NCBI GenBank assembly: GCA_024642215.1
Contig: JAHEBO010000001.1
Span: 1-64,000, forward strand
DNA: 64,000 nucleotides
Source: Limnohabitans sp.
Lineage (GTDB): Bacteria > Pseudomonadota > Gammaproteobacteria > Burkholderiales > Burkholderiaceae_C
Direction: 5' to 3'
Below, piece after piece: positions 53,077 through 63,172 of the stretch. The notes beneath the pieces are model-generated. The model did no database searches and was not told the origin of the DNA. It saw only the letters and a program-made list of their open reading frames with translations. Within the stretch, counting starts at the first letter, position 1. Each line of letters begins with the position of its first letter. Position numbers and translations under genes: made by a program.

Positions 53077-54210
53077 TCAGTCAGAAAGGGCGTCGCCCAT
53101 TTTTCGTCGGTACCATTCGTGAAAATGTTGCATGCCATCTTCCATGGGGCTTTGGTACGGCCCTACTTCGTTGTCGCCGCGCTTGAACAAGGCTTTGCGA
53201 CCCGCGTCCATGCGTTCGCCAATTTCATCGTCCTCGATGCAGGTTTCCATGTAGGCGGCTTGCTGTGCTTCTACGAACTCGCGCTCAAAGGCCACAATTT
53301 CTTCGGGATAGTAAAACTCCACCATGTTCAGCGTTTTTTCGGGGCTGATGGGGTGAAGTGTAGAGACCGTTAGAACGTGTGGGTACCACTCCACCATGAT
53401 GTGCGGGTAGTAGGTGAGCCAGATGGCGCCGAATTCGGGAACGGCACCTTGACGGTATTGCATGAGTTGCTCTTGCCAGCGTTTGTAGACGGGGCTGCCC
53501 GCCTTGCCTAAACGGTTGGCAATGCCCACGGTTTGAACTGAAAATTCTTTTTGGAATTGCCAACTGAGGTCGTCGCAAGTGACGAAATTGCCTAAGCCCG
53601 GGTGGAAGGGCTCAACGTGATAGTCCTCGAGGTAAACCTCGATGAAGGTTTTCCAGTTGTAGTTGCACTCGTGCATTTCAACGTGGTCGAGCTTAAAGCC
53701 CGTGAAGTCGAGGGCAGCGCGAGGACCCATGCCGGCTAAATCGGCTGTCACATCGCGGCCATTGCCTTCAAAGAGCAAGCCATTCCATTCTTGGAGTGGG
53801 TAGTTTTGGAGGTTGAGGCAAGGGTCTTGCGCAAAATGAGGTGCACCCAGCAAATTGCCAGAGGGTGCATAGGTCCAGCGGTGAAGCGGGCAAACAATGT
53901 TGCCACCCGCGCTGCCCTTTTGTTGGGTATGAAGTGAACCACGACCTTGCAGCATGACCGCTTGTCGGTGCCTGCAAATGTTGGAGATCAATTCGACGCC
54001 GCGCTCGGACCGAACCAAGGCACGGCCACCGGCCTCTTGGGGCAGGGCATGGTAGTCCCCGATGTCGGGAACGGACAGTTGATGACCCACATACTTGGGG
54101 CCTTGCTGAAAAATGCTTTTCAGCTCGCGCTGAAACAGCGCGTCATCAAAGTAGCTTGAAACTGGTAGTTGGCTTGCGGCCTGCTGCAGTTGAAGACTTA
54201 AATCAGACAT
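53077..54210 (-). CDS. Rieske-type aromatic ring-hydroxylating dioxygenase, alpha-subunit-like
   Basis: 377 residues. Rieske motif: C-R-H in SNICRHRQAVM and C-P-L-H in IVCPLHRWTY. A catalytic domain follows with the mononuclear iron site expected after YLEDYHVEPFHPGLGNF. This Burkholderiales gene is commonly found divergent from xseB-ispA-dxs. The true substrate is not known; it lacks a visible reductase partner here. A strong terminator-like hairpin lies in its 5' leader. Confidence 0.88.
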   Translation of the reverse strand: MSDLSLQLQQAASQLPVSSYFDDALFQRELKSIFQQGPKYVGHQLSVPDIGDYHALPQEAGGRALVRSERGVELISNICRHRQAVMLQGRGSLHTQQKGSAGGNIVCPLHRWTYAPSGNLLGAPHFAQDPCLNLQNYPLQEWNGLLFEGNGRDVTADLAGMGPRAALDFTGFKLDHVEMHECNYNWKTFIEVYLEDYHVEPFHPGLGNFVTCDDLSWQFQKEFSVQTVGIANRLGKAGSPVYKRWQEQLMQYRQGAVPEFGAIWLTYYPHIMVEWYPHVLTVSTLHPISPEKTLNMVEFYYPEEIVAFEREFVEAQQAAYMETCIEDDEIGERMDAGRKALFKRGDNEVGPYQSPMEDGMQHFHEWYRRKMGDALSD

Positions 54211-54281
54211 GGGTGACCTGACCTAGAGACTCCCCCTATGAAGGGGCAGGGACAATGCGGGGCCTTGAGGGCTGACCGCGA

Positions 54282-54302
54282 AAAAAACGGACCGAAGTCC
54301 GC
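54282..54302 (-). terminator. Terminator-like hairpin in the leader of the Rieske gene
   Basis: Read leftward: CGGAC-TTCG-GTCCG, a stem closed by the extra-stable UUCG tetraloop, then seven T. It is located 72-92 bases upstream of the start codon of the Rieske gene on the same strand. It could be an attenuator or stop antisense transcripts from xseB. Confidence 0.7.
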
Positions 54303-54384
54303 GATGAAGGGCAATTGTACCCGCTGGTCAGCAATTTAGGGTTGAAGACGCCCTAAAATGCCCATCTTTAGAACGAATCAAGCC

Positions 54385-54639
54385 ATGCCCAAAGCCACTC
54401 CCTCCTCAGCCAAAGCACAGGCCCCCCAGGCTGCTCCTGAAAGCTACGAAGAGGCGGTTCAGGAGCTAGAACAGTTGCTGGCCAAACTGGAGTCAGGTCA
54501 ATTGCCACTGGACCAGTTGCTCACCCACTACCAGCGCGGAGCCACCTTGTTGGCCTATTGCCGTGAACGTCTGGCGGCCATCGAAAATCAAATCAGTGTC
54601 CTAGATGAGGGCAGTTTGAAACCTTGGGACGGCGTATGA
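54385..54639 (+). CDS. xseB: Exodeoxyribonuclease VII small subunit
   Basis: 84 residues from the ATG at 54385, or 93 if the ATG at 54358 is used. The XseB motif ([26 protein letters not shown] in shorter segments) and the coiled-coil layout are typical. It binds XseA to give the single-strand exonuclease. The stop overlaps the ispA start (ATGA), which matches the conserved xseB-ispA-dxs order. Confidence 0.92.
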   Translation: MPKATPSSAKAQAPQAAPESYEEAVQELEQLLAKLESGQLPLDQLLTHYQRGATLLAYCRERLAAIENQISVLDEGSLKPWDGV

Positions 54640-55583
54640 ACAAGTCTTTGATGGCTGAATTCAGTTTCAAAACGTGGGCCGATGCCAGGCTGGCGCAGGT
54701 TGAACAAGTTTTAAAACAAGGCATCGATGGCCATGCACCCGCAGGTTTGGGTGAGGCCATGCGCTATGCAGTCCTGGATGGTGGCAAACGCTTGCGTCCC
54801 TTGTTGGTGTTGGCTGCAGCAGAGGCGGTCGGTGTTGATTTGGAAGCGGCCAATTTTGCCGACCAAGCTTCTACTGTGGCGGCGTTTCGTGCAGCTTGTG
54901 CTGTGGAGTTGATTCATGCGTACTCTTTGGTGCACGATGACATGCCCTGCATGGACAACGATGTATTGCGCCGCGGCAAGCCTACGGTTCATGTGCAGTA
55001 TGGCGAAGCCCAAGCTTTGTTGGTAGGCGATGGTTTACAAGCCTTGGCCTTTGAATTTCTCACCCCTTTAGATGGCAGCACCGACTTGCAAGTGCAAGCT
55101 TTGCAAGTGGGTTTGTTGGCCCGTGCTGCTGGTTACCAAGGCATGGCCGGTGGCCAAGCGATTGACTTGGCCAGTGTGGGGCTGCCCCTGACCGAAGCAC
55201 AATTGCGCCAAATGCATCGCCTCAAAACAGGCGCGCTGTTGTTGTGCAGCGTGCAATTGGGTGCGGTCAGTGCGGGCAAGCCCAGTACAGTGGTGTCAGA
55301 AGCACTGGCGCACTATGCACAAGCCTTGGGCTTGGCCTTCCAAGTGGTGGACGACATTTTGGATGTCACCTCCGACTCGGCCACACTTGGCAAAACGGCG
55401 GGCAAAGATGCTGCCGCAGACAAACCCACTTACGTGTCTTTGCTGGGTCTTGCGTCAGCGCAAAAACTGGCAGAACAACTTCATGCAGAATCGCTGGCTG
55501 CCCTTGATGCCAGTGGTTTGAATGCCACCGCCACAGCCGCCCTGCGTGCCTTGGCCAGCCAAGTGGTGGAACGGAAAAATTAA
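54636..55583 (+). CDS. ispA: (2E,6E)-farnesyl diphosphate synthase
   Basis: 315 residues from the ATG at 54636, which overlaps the xseB stop. Aspartate-rich motifs: [10 protein letters not shown] (first) and QVVDDILDV (second), with DGGKRLRP near the start. It condenses IPP and DMAPP to FPP in the cytoplasm. It ends one base before the dxs start, so isoprenoid genes are co-expressed. Confidence 0.95.
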   Translation: MNKSLMAEFSFKTWADARLAQVEQVLKQGIDGHAPAGLGEAMRYAVLDGGKRLRPLLVLAAAEAVGVDLEAANFADQASTVAAFRAACAVELIHAYSLVHDDMPCMDNDVLRRGKPTVHVQYGEAQALLVGDGLQALAFEFLTPLDGSTDLQVQALQVGLLARAAGYQGMAGGQAIDLASVGLPLTEAQLRQMHRLKTGALLLCSVQLGAVSAGKPSTVVSEALAHYAQALGLAFQVVDDILDVTSDSATLGKTAGKDAAADKPTYVSLLGLASAQKLAEQLHAESLAALDASGLNATATAALRALASQVVERKN

Positions 55584-55584
55584 C

Positions 55585-57429
55585 ATGCTTGAATCGATTC
55601 ATTCACCCGCCGATCTGCGAAAACTGCCGCGTGCTGATTTGCCGCGTGTGGCCGCCGATGTGCGTCAATGTGTGCTCGACAATGTGTCGAAGACGGGTGG
55701 TCACTTAAGTTCTAATCTGGGAACGGTCGAGCTGACGGTGGCTTTGCACTACGTTTTCAACACGCCCGAAGACCGCATTGTGTGGGACGTTGGCCATCAA
55801 ACTTATCCGCACAAAATTCTCACGGGTCGTCGTGAACGCATGCCAAGCTTGCGTCAATTGGGCGGCTTGTCTGGCTTTCCCCGTCGCGATGAAAGTGAAT
55901 ACGACACGTTTGGCACAGCACACTCTTCGACCAGTATTTCTGCAGCCTTGGGCATGGCCATTGCGGCACGCCAAAAGGGCGAGTCACGCCATGCGATTGC
56001 GGTCATTGGCGATGGCGCCATGACAGCGGGCATGGCCTTTGAAGCCATGAACAACGCAGGCATTGAAGATTGCAAATTGTTGGTGATCTTGAATGACAAC
56101 GACATGTCGATCAGCCCACCGGTTGGGGCGCTGAATCGCTACTTGGCGCAACTGATGAGTGGTCGTTTTTATTCAACGGCCAAGAACATGGGCAAGAACG
56201 TTTTAAAGAGCGCACCGCCTTTGTTTGAACTGGCCAAGCGCTTTGAACAACACGCCAAAGGCATGGTGGTACCGGCCACGATGTTTGAGCAATTTGGTTT
56301 CAACTACATTGGCCCCATCGATGGCCATGATTTGGACTCGCTCATTCCCACGCTGGAAAACATCAAGCAACTCAAGGGCCCTCAGTTCCTGCACGTCATT
56401 ACCAAAAAAGGGCAAGGCTACAAACTGGCTGAGGACGATCCCGTGAACTATCACGGTCCTGGCAAGTTCGACCCCAAGGTGGGTTTGGTGCCCGCAGCGA
56501 CGGCTCCCAAGCCTGCTTTCATGCACATCTTTGGCCAGTGGCTTTGTGACATGGCCGCCCAAGATACGCGTCTGGTGGGCATCACACCTGCCATGCGCGA
56601 AGGTTCGGGCATGGTGGAGTTTCACAAGCGCTTTCCCGATCGTTATTACGATGTGGGCATTGCCGAACAGCATGCCGTGACGTTTGCCGCCGGCTTGGCC
56701 TGTGAAGGCCTGAAGCCGGTGGTGGCCATCTACTCCACGTTCTTGCAGCGGGGTTATGACCAATTGATTCACGACGTGGCCTTGCAAAATTTACCTGTGG
56801 TGTTTGCCTTGGACCGCGCAGGTTTGGTCGGCGCCGATGGTGCAACCCATGCAGGTGCATACGACATTGCATTTTTGCGCTGCATTCCCAACATGTCGGT
56901 GGCATGTCCCAGTGATGAGCGTGAATGCCGTTTGTTGCTCAGCACGGCTTATGCGCAAAATCACCCAGTGGCAGTGCGCTACCCCCGCGGGGCGGGTGTG
57001 GGCGTTGAAGCAGGTCATGGATTGGACACGCTTGAATTGGGCAAGGCAGAAATCAGGCGTGAAGGCAAAGACCTTTGCATTTTGGCCTTTGGCACGCTTC
57101 TTTATCCGGCTTTGCAGGTTGCTGAGAAGCTCAATGCCACTGTCGTCAACATGCGTTGGGCCAAGCCCTTAGACATTGACATGGTTCTGAGAATGGCAGC
57201 CAGACATCATCACTTGGTGACCCTCGAGGATGCCTGCGTGATGGGAGGGGCTGGCAGTGCTGTTTGCGAGACGCTTCAAAGTGCGGGTGTTTTAAAACCT
57301 GTCTTGAGCTTGGGTCTTTCTGACGAGTTCATTGAGCATGGCGATCCCGCCAAATTGATGGCTTTACAGGGCTTGGATGCCGTCGGTATAGAGGCATCGA
57401 TCCGAAAAAAGTGGCCCTCAGCCGTCTGA
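55585..57429 (+). CDS. dxs: 1-Deoxy-D-xylulose-5-phosphate synthase
   Basis: 614 residues from the ATG at 55585. The thiamine diphosphate motif is [18 protein letters not shown] ... NDNDMSI, and the transketolase central segment [16 protein letters not shown] and [15 protein letters not shown] are present. It forms DXP from pyruvate and glyceraldehyde 3-phosphate, first step of the MEP pathway. A stem (57428-57444) and a later T-rich run follow the stop, perhaps a weak terminator. Confidence 0.97.
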   Translation: MLESIHSPADLRKLPRADLPRVAADVRQCVLDNVSKTGGHLSSNLGTVELTVALHYVFNTPEDRIVWDVGHQTYPHKILTGRRERMPSLRQLGGLSGFPRRDESEYDTFGTAHSSTSISAALGMAIAARQKGESRHAIAVIGDGAMTAGMAFEAMNNAGIEDCKLLVILNDNDMSISPPVGALNRYLAQLMSGRFYSTAKNMGKNVLKSAPPLFELAKRFEQHAKGMVVPATMFEQFGFNYIGPIDGHDLDSLIPTLENIKQLKGPQFLHVITKKGQGYKLAEDDPVNYHGPGKFDPKVGLVPAATAPKPAFMHIFGQWLCDMAAQDTRLVGITPAMREGSGMVEFHKRFPDRYYDVGIAEQHAVTFAAGLACEGLKPVVAIYSTFLQRGYDQLIHDVALQNLPVVFALDRAGLVGADGATHAGAYDIAFLRCIPNMSVACPSDERECRLLLSTAYAQNHPVAVRYPRGAGVGVEAGHGLDTLELGKAEIRREGKDLCILAFGTLLYPALQVAEKLNATVVNMRWAKPLDIDMVLRMAARHHHLVTLEDACVMGGAGSAVCETLQSAGVLKPVLSLGLSDEFIEHGDPAKLMALQGLDAVGIEASIRKKWPSAV

Positions 57430-57500
57430 AGGGTAAACCCCTTCGGTCTTGGCTTTAATTTTTTTTACAATCAACGGTCATTACTTTTCCTGGAGTCTTT

Positions 57501-58118
57501 ATGGAATCCCTGTTAGCGCTGTCCAAACGGATAGACAGATTCAGTGAGTGGGTGGGTCGTTGGGTGGCTTGGTTGGTTTTGGCCGCCGTGCTCATCAGCG
57601 CTGGCAATGCCGTGGTTCGCAAAGCCTTCAATACCAGCTCGAATGCTTTTCTTGAAATTCAATGGTACTTGTTTGCTGCTGTTTTCATGTTGGCTGCGGG
57701 CTACACCTTGATGCGCCAAGAGCACGTCAAGATTGACGTCGTTTCAGGTCGTTTTTCCAAGCGGACACAAATTTGGATCGACATCGTGGGCATCTGCTGC
57801 TTCTTGCTGCCCTTCGTTTACTACATCATCAAGTTGGCCATGCCATTGGTCATCAATGCTTTTGTAACGCACGAAATGTCCTCCAATGCTGGTGGTCTTA
57901 TTCGCTGGCCCGTGTTTGCTTTGTTGCCATTGGGTTTGTTGTTCTTGGGCATTCAAGCTATTTCTGAGCTCATCAAGCGCGTGGCGTTCTTGAAGGGCAT
58001 GATTCCCGACCCCAGTAAAAAACAGGGTGCCAAAACACCCGAAGAAGAATTCGCAGAGTTCTTGTTGCAAAAAGAAGTTGCTGCCCGTGAAGCTGCACAA
58101 ATGGGAGCCCAAAAATGA
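57501..58118 (+). CDS. TRAP transporter small permease (DctQ-type)
   Basis: 205 residues with four membrane segments and the DctQ signature (NTSSNAFLEIQWYLFAAVFMLAAGYTL in shorter segments). The C-terminus extends about 40 residues as a charged helix. It overlaps the large permease gene by four bases. With DctM and the binding protein it forms a Na-coupled tripartite uptake system. Confidence 0.92.
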   Translation: MESLLALSKRIDRFSEWVGRWVAWLVLAAVLISAGNAVVRKAFNTSSNAFLEIQWYLFAAVFMLAAGYTLMRQEHVKIDVVSGRFSKRTQIWIDIVGICCFLLPFVYYIIKLAMPLVINAFVTHEMSSNAGGLIRWPVFALLPLGLLFLGIQAISELIKRVAFLKGMIPDPSKKQGAKTPEEEFAEFLLQKEVAAREAAQMGAQK

Positions 58119-59836
58119 CCGAGTTCTTGATCGCCAACATGGCGCCTATCATGTTCGTGTCGCTCATCTTGTTTTTGATGTTCGGCTACGCAGTTACTTT
58201 CTCTTTGGCCGCTTGCGGTCTGTTCTTTGGTTTTGTCGGTGTTGAACTGGGTGTGATTCAAGCCACCTTCTTGCAAAGCTTGCCGCTTCGCATGTTTGGC
58301 ATCATGCAAAACGACACTTTGCTGGCCATTCCGTTCTTTACCTTCATGGGATTGATCTTGGAACGCTCGGGCATGGCGGAAGACTTGCTCGATACCATTG
58401 GTCAGTTGTTTGGCCCTATCCGTGGTGGCTTGGCCTATGCCGTTATTTTGGTGGGTGCCATGTTGGCTGCCACCACTGGTGTGGTGGCGGCTTCCGTGAT
58501 TTCCATGGGCCTCATTTCATTGCCCATCATGCTACGCTACGGCTATGATCGCCGCATCGCGGGTGGTGTGATTGCTGCCTCAGGTACTTTGGCGCAGATC
58601 ATTCCACCTTCCTTGGTGTTGATTGTGTTGGCCGACCAATTGGGCAAGAGCGTGGGCGACCTCTACAAAGGCGCTTTCATTCCAGGCTTTGTACTCACAA
58701 CTTTGTATGTGGGTTATATCGTGTTGGTCAGCTTCATACGTCCTCAGTGGGTGCCAGCCTTGCCTTTGGAAGCTCGTACCATCAAGGAAGATGATGGCAC
58801 TTCAGGTTTGCGCTCTTTGTCCATCTTGACCCTCATTTCCGTGGCCATGTCCATTGGATTTGCCAAGTGGTTGCCAGACACAACACCTTTGGACGAAACC
58901 ATTGTGGTCTCCATGTGCGTAGGCGTCGGCTTTGCCTTCTTCGCATCCTTGGTCAACAAAATGGCCAAGCTGGGTCTTTTGTCCAACATGGCTGAGCGTG
59001 TCACCTTTGTGTTGATTCCGCCCTTGGCTTTGATCTTCTTGGTCTTGGGAACCATTTTCCTGGGCATTGCAACGCCTACCGAAGGTGGCGCGATGGGTGC
59101 TGTGGGCGCATTGATCATGGCCTTGGCGCGTAACCGCATCGATATGAAATTGATTCGCCAAGCCATGGACTCCACCATGAAGCTGTCTTGCTTCGTGTTG
59201 TTCATCCTGATTGGCGCCACCGTGTTCAGCTTGGCATTCCAAGGTGTGGACGGCCCTGTGTGGGTTGAGCACTTGCTGTCTGGTTTGCCTGGCGGTCAGT
59301 TGGGCTTCCTCATTGTGGTCAACATCTTGGTGTTTGTCTTGGCCTTCTTCTTGGATTTCTTTGAACTGGCCTTCATCATCATCCCGCTCATCGGCCCTGT
59401 GGCTGAAAAATTGGGCATCGATTTGGTGTGGTTCGGTGTATTGTTGGCTGTGAACATGCAGACTTCCTTCATGCACCCACCCTTTGGTTTTGCGTTGTTC
59501 TATCTGCGTAGCGTGGCGCCAGTCGAAGATTACATTGACCGTGTTACCAAAAAGACCATTAAGAAGGTCACCATTGAAGACATCTATTGGGGTGCTGTGC
59601 CCTTCGTGATCATCCAGGTCATCATGGTTGCACTGATCATTGCCTTCCCAGGCTTGGTGTCCAGTGGCCTCACCAAAGAGCCAACAGTTGACGCCGAAGC
59701 GGTCCTCATGCAAATGCGTGCTGACACCGCTACAGATGAAGCCGATGCCGCGAAGACCGAGACAGCAGGTCAAGAGGTTGACCCTGTCAAAGCTTTGATG
59801 GAATCGATGAAAGACGATCAGGGTAAGAAACCTTGA
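58115..59836 (+). CDS. TRAP transporter large permease (DctM-type)
   Basis: 573 residues with about 12-13 membrane segments. DctM motifs such as AAVSMGLISLPIMLRYGYD-like and GTLAQIIPPSLVLIVLADQLG are seen. The C-terminus carries an extra acidic tail (about 60 residues, Asp/Glu/Thr rich), longer than in the usual member. It is followed by two terminators. Confidence 0.93.
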   Translation: MTEFLIANMAPIMFVSLILFLMFGYAVTFSLAACGLFFGFVGVELGVIQATFLQSLPLRMFGIMQNDTLLAIPFFTFMGLILERSGMAEDLLDTIGQLFGPIRGGLAYAVILVGAMLAATTGVVAASVISMGLISLPIMLRYGYDRRIAGGVIAASGTLAQIIPPSLVLIVLADQLGKSVGDLYKGAFIPGFVLTTLYVGYIVLVSFIRPQWVPALPLEARTIKEDDGTSGLRSLSILTLISVAMSIGFAKWLPDTTPLDETIVVSMCVGVGFAFFASLVNKMAKLGLLSNMAERVTFVLIPPLALIFLVLGTIFLGIATPTEGGAMGAVGALIMALARNRIDMKLIRQAMDSTMKLSCFVLFILIGATVFSLAFQGVDGPVWVEHLLSGLPGGQLGFLIVVNILVFVLAFFLDFFELAFIIIPLIGPVAEKLGIDLVWFGVLLAVNMQTSFMHPPFGFALFYLRSVAPVEDYIDRVTKKTIKKVTIEDIYWGAVPFVIIQVIMVALIIAFPGLVSSGLTKEPTVDAEAVLMQMRADTATDEADAAKTETAGQEVDPVKALMESMKDDQGKKP

Positions 59837-59849
59837 TACGCTGAACTGC

Positions 59850-59880
59850 CAGCACCTCCCACAAAGAGGTGCTGTTTTTT
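59850..59880 (+). terminator. Intrinsic terminator after dctM
   Basis: CAGCACCTC stem (59850-59858), 7-base loop, GAGGTGCTG (59866-59874) and six T. It ends the rightward TRAP permease operon. Confidence 0.9.
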
Positions 59881-59888
59881 CAAGCAAC

Positions 59889-59914
59889 AAAAAACCCGCC
59901 TAGGCGGGTTTTTT
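59889..59914. terminator. Bidirectional intrinsic terminator
   Basis: Six A, CCCGCCTAGGCGGG self-complementary stem, six T. It works for both strands and separates the convergent dctM and dctP genes. Confidence 0.88.
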
Positions 59915-59953
59915 GTTGGGGACCTTCAAGGTCCCCTGAGCCTTGGCTGTGAA

Positions 59954-61042
59954 TTACAGCTTCTGGCGTTCCATGAAGTTGTTCATGCCAGACTCAGCCA
60001 AGCTGAACCACTGGTTGGCTTCACGACGGAAGTTGGAGTAGTCAGCGAAGATTTTCTTCCAGGCTGGGTTGGTGTTGTTCAAGTCGGCATACACCTCTTG
60101 TGAAGACTTGAAGGCAGCGTCCATCACATCTTTGGGGAAGGCACGCAATTTGGCGCCTTGACCAATCAGTGTTTTGAGGGCTGCTGGGTTTTTGTAGTCG
60201 TACTTGGCTTGCATGTCGGTGTGTGCATAGGCTGCAGCACATTCAACGATGGCTTTGTACTCGTTAGACAAACCTTCGAAAGCCTTTTGGTTGACGTACA
60301 AGGCCAACTGTGGGCCCACTTCCCAGAAACCAGGGAAGTAGTAGTTAGGTGCCACTTTGTTCAGACCCAATTTGAGGTCGTCATAAGGGCCAACCCACTC
60401 GGCTGCGTCGATGGTGCCTTTTTCCAGAGATTGATAAATCTCGCCACCAGGAATGTTTTGGGGGACAACGCCCAGGGGTTCCAGCACTTTGCCGCCGAAA
60501 CCACCCACACGGAACTTCAGACCTTTCATATCGGCCAAAGATTTGATCTCTTTGCGATACCAGCCGCCCATTTGAACGCCTGTGTTGCCCATTGGGAAGT
60601 TAACGATGCCCACTTTGGCGTAGAACTCACGGAACAGCTTCAAGCCATTGCCTTCGTACATCCAAGCAGTCATTTGGCGGCTGTTGAGGCCGAAAGGAAT
60701 GGCGCAATCCAAAGCGTATGTTGGGTCTTTGCCGAAGAAGTAGTAAGGCGCAGTGTTGGCCATTTCAACGGTACCGTTGGACACGCCGTCGAGCACGCCG
60801 AATGCAGGCATCAATTCGCCGGCAGCGTGAGTGGTGATGGTGAACTTGCCGCCAGACAATTCGCCAACTTTCTTGGCAAACACGTCGCAAACACCAAACA
60901 ATGTGTCGAGTGATTTGGGGAAGCTAGAGGCAATGCGCCAGCGCAGTGTTGCTTGAGCGTGAACCGCTGGGGCTACGCCTGCGGCCAAGACGCCAGCAAT
61001 ACCGGCATTTTTGATAAGGGAACGACGATCCATGGGGTTCAC
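59954..61042 (-). CDS. TRAP transporter solute-binding protein (DctP, 2-oxoacid-type)
   Basis: 362 residues with a Tat-type leader (MDRRSLIKNAGIAGVLAAG, start possibly at the ATG at 61033). Motifs GLKFRVGGFGGKVLEPLG and AAEWVGPYDDLKLG resemble the TakP/lactate-binding branch, which suggests 2-oxoacids or lactate as cargo; the Arg that binds the carboxylate is in KFRVGG. It is convergent to the permease genes, so its level is set separately. Confidence 0.9.
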   Translation of the reverse strand: MNPMDRRSLIKNAGIAGVLAAGVAPAVHAQATLRWRIASSFPKSLDTLFGVCDVFAKKVGELSGGKFTITTHAAGELMPAFGVLDGVSNGTVEMANTAPYYFFGKDPTYALDCAIPFGLNSRQMTAWMYEGNGLKLFREFYAKVGIVNFPMGNTGVQMGGWYRKEIKSLADMKGLKFRVGGFGGKVLEPLGVVPQNIPGGEIYQSLEKGTIDAAEWVGPYDDLKLGLNKVAPNYYFPGFWEVGPQLALYVNQKAFEGLSNEYKAIVECAAAYAHTDMQAKYDYKNPAALKTLIGQGAKLRAFPKDVMDAAFKSSQEVYADLNNTNPAWKKIFADYSNFRREANQWFSLAESGMNNFMERQKL

Positions 61043-61161
61043 TCCGGAAGTCTAGGTTAATGAATTCAGGACGCCAAGGCGACACTGATGACTGTTGACA
61101 GTCATGACCGTATTGTAAGAAATTTGAGAACCAAATTTGCGCGGGTTTTCCCTGCGCTAGA

Positions 61162-62301
61162 TCAAGGATCAAGCGGCTGTTGTCGGGGTTTTAAGTTCCA
61201 CCAAGGCAGCTCTTTTCGCAGGGAGTGAACTTTGCCCGATTGATTGGTTTGATAGCCCGGCATTTTTTGCAGGCTTGTTTGCCAATCGTGGTCCTCTAAG
61301 TACTGCCTCAGTGCAGCGACAGGTGGGGAGTCCAAAGCACTTTTGAGGCAAGCCAACCAATAGTTTTCAGTTGCCAGGGGAATGAAATCAAGGCCGGTTG
61401 CCAGTGCAGCACTTTCGATGGCCAAGCCGGCATCTGCTTGGCCTGAAGCAATACAGGTGGCCACTGCACTGTGAGACAGTTCTTGCCTATCATAGCCTTT
61501 GAGTTGTTCGGGCTGGATGTTTTGATTGATCAGCAATTCATCTAGCAGCAAGCGTGTACCCGTTCCCAGTCCGCGATTGACGTACCGAAACCTGCCATTC
61601 ACGACATCCTGTAGGGTTTGAATGTTCAAAGGATTGCCTGCCTTGACCAGCAAGCCTTGTGTACGCTTGGCAAAACCAATCAGTTTGTGGTGGCCCGGTT
61701 TGAGGAGAGGCTTGTAAGTGACTGCGGACAGGCTTTTGTCTTTGGGTTGAGACAAGGTGTGAAACCCCGCAATCTCGCAGCGACCTTCGTTCAAAGCCCG
61801 AATGGCATCAACGCTGCCACAAAACCGAATGTCAAGATGCAAAGCTTGGCGTGCAGTGGACTCCCTGAGTCGGACCAAGGCATCGTCGTGGCTGGCATAA
61901 AGCGTCAAGAGGTGGGCTTCTGGGTCAAAGGCGACCGCAAAGGTCCGCTCAATTTCCGCCAGCAGGGATTCAATCGGCGCTGCAAGGCGGGCCTGGGCCT
62001 GTCTTTCGGCCCACAACAGCTTGCTCGCAAACTCAGACAGCTCTGCCGGCATGCCTTTTTCCCAAACGATCAAGTTTTGATTCAGGCGCTGCTCCCATTT
62101 TTTCAACTCACCCCAAACATGACGGTATGACATGTTGAGCGATTTGGCCGCAGCAGCAATGGAGCCTTGCTCGCGCACGGCCTGAAGCAAGTCCATCAGG
62201 GGGTTGCGCAACAAAGCCTGCTGCCGATGTTTTGACACATCGGCAGTTGAAGAGGGGGTGTATTCAGGTCCCCAAGCGTAAGAAAGTTCAATTTTTGGCA
62301 A
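61162..62301 (-). CDS. ModE-like HTH regulator fused to a periplasmic-binding-type domain
   Basis: 379 residues if the TTG at 62301 is used. The N-terminal winged helix (LLQAVREQGSIAAAAKSLNMSYRHVWGELKKWE, given here only as positions about 39-71) resembles ModE/LysR-type. The C-terminal two-thirds resemble an oxyanion-binding PBP-type-II domain without a signal peptide. It is the one-component type expected to sense molybdate or tungstate. It diverges from the tungstate-type transporter genes by 134 bases. Confidence 0.83.
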   Translation of the reverse strand: MPKIELSYAWGPEYTPSSTADVSKHRQQALLRNPLMDLLQAVREQGSIAAAAKSLNMSYRHVWGELKKWEQRLNQNLIVWEKGMPAELSEFASKLLWAERQAQARLAAPIESLLAEIERTFAVAFDPEAHLLTLYASHDDALVRLRESTARQALHLDIRFCGSVDAIRALNEGRCEIAGFHTLSQPKDKSLSAVTYKPLLKPGHHKLIGFAKRTQGLLVKAGNPLNIQTLQDVVNGRFRYVNRGLGTGTRLLLDELLINQNIQPEQLKGYDRQELSHSAVATCIASGQADAGLAIESAALATGLDFIPLATENYWLACLKSALDSPPVAALRQYLEDHDWQTSLQKMPGYQTNQSGKVHSLRKELPWWNLKPRQQPLDP

Positions 62302-62434
62302 GGCTCAAGTGTGCCTCATTTAAGCCAGGGTTCTTGGGGTGTGAGGGGTGCCCTATGCACCGCATTTCATAGTTGTACACCCGCCTGGTTCAGGTTATTT
62401 AAAACGGCTAGCATCGCGGCAAGTTTTAACCTTT

Positions 62435-63172
62435 ATGAACACCTTCACAGACAGCGCGTTGACCGCGTTTCAGCTCATCACTTCCATGGATCCTGGTCTT
62501 TGGACCATTGCGGTCAGATCATTGGGTGTCAGTGCCACAGCGTGTTTGATCGGGTGTATGTTGGGCGTGGCCTTTGGCGCTTATTTGGGTGTTTCACATT
62601 TTGCTGGCAAAACGATGGTGCTGACGGTCTTGAACACCTTCTTGGCACTTCCCTCCGTGGTGGTGGGTTTGGTCATTTACTTGTTGTTGTCGCGCACGGG
62701 CCCTTTGGGTTCCTTGGGCTGGTTGTTCAGTTTCAAAGCCATGGTGTTGGCGCAAGTCGTATTGGTGGTGCCCGTGGCAGCCGCCTTGAGCCGCCAAGTG
62801 GTGGAAGATGCAGAGTCTGCGCATGGCGAGCAATGGCGTTCATTGGGTGCAGGCAACTTGGTGCGTTGCCTGCTGCTGGCTTGGAACGAACGCTTTGCGT
62901 TGCTGACAGTCATCGTGGCTTGTTTTGGTCGTGCGATCTCAGAGGTGGGCGCCGTCATGATTGTGGGTGGCAACATTGATGGCTTTACGCGCGTGATGAC
63001 CACGGCCATTGCGCTAGAAACCAGCAAGGGTGATTTGCCTTTGGCCTTGGCGCTAGGTTTGGTGCTGCTTGCCATCGTGGGTTGCTTGAATGTGATGTTG
63101 GCCTTGTTTCGTTATGGGCAAGATCGTCACCGGCAATCGCAGCCCACCAGTTTGCGAGGCTGGGTGGCATGA
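62435..63172 (+). CDS. Tungstate/molybdate-type ABC transporter permease (TupB-like)
   Basis: 245 residues from the ATG at 62435. About six membrane segments with the EAA loop SRQVVEDAESAHGEQWRSLGAG and the signature LNTFLALPSVVVGLVIYLLL (TupB rather than ModB-like). It forms the channel with the next two genes. Stop overlaps the start of the ATPase gene (ATGA). Confidence 0.88.
   Translation: MNTFTDSALTAFQLITSMDPGLWTIAVRSLGVSATACLIGCMLGVAFGAYLGVSHFAGKTMVLTVLNTFLALPSVVVGLVIYLLLSRTGPLGSLGWLFSFKAMVLAQVVLVVPVAAALSRQVVEDAESAHGEQWRSLGAGNLVRCLLLAWNERFALLTVIVACFGRAISEVGAVMIVGGNIDGFTRVMTTAIALETSKGDLPLALALGLVLLAIVGCLNVMLALFRYGQDRHRQSQPTSLRGWVA

Noticed and set aside
58802-59890. 362-residue open frame on the minus strand over dctM
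   Set aside because: It mirrors a clear membrane protein gene; its His/Gln/Asp-rich composition is typical of an antisense shadow, and there is no ribosome site.
60158-60913. 251-residue open frame on the plus strand over the TRAP binding protein
   Set aside because: The opposite strand encodes a recognisable DctP protein; this frame has no family features.
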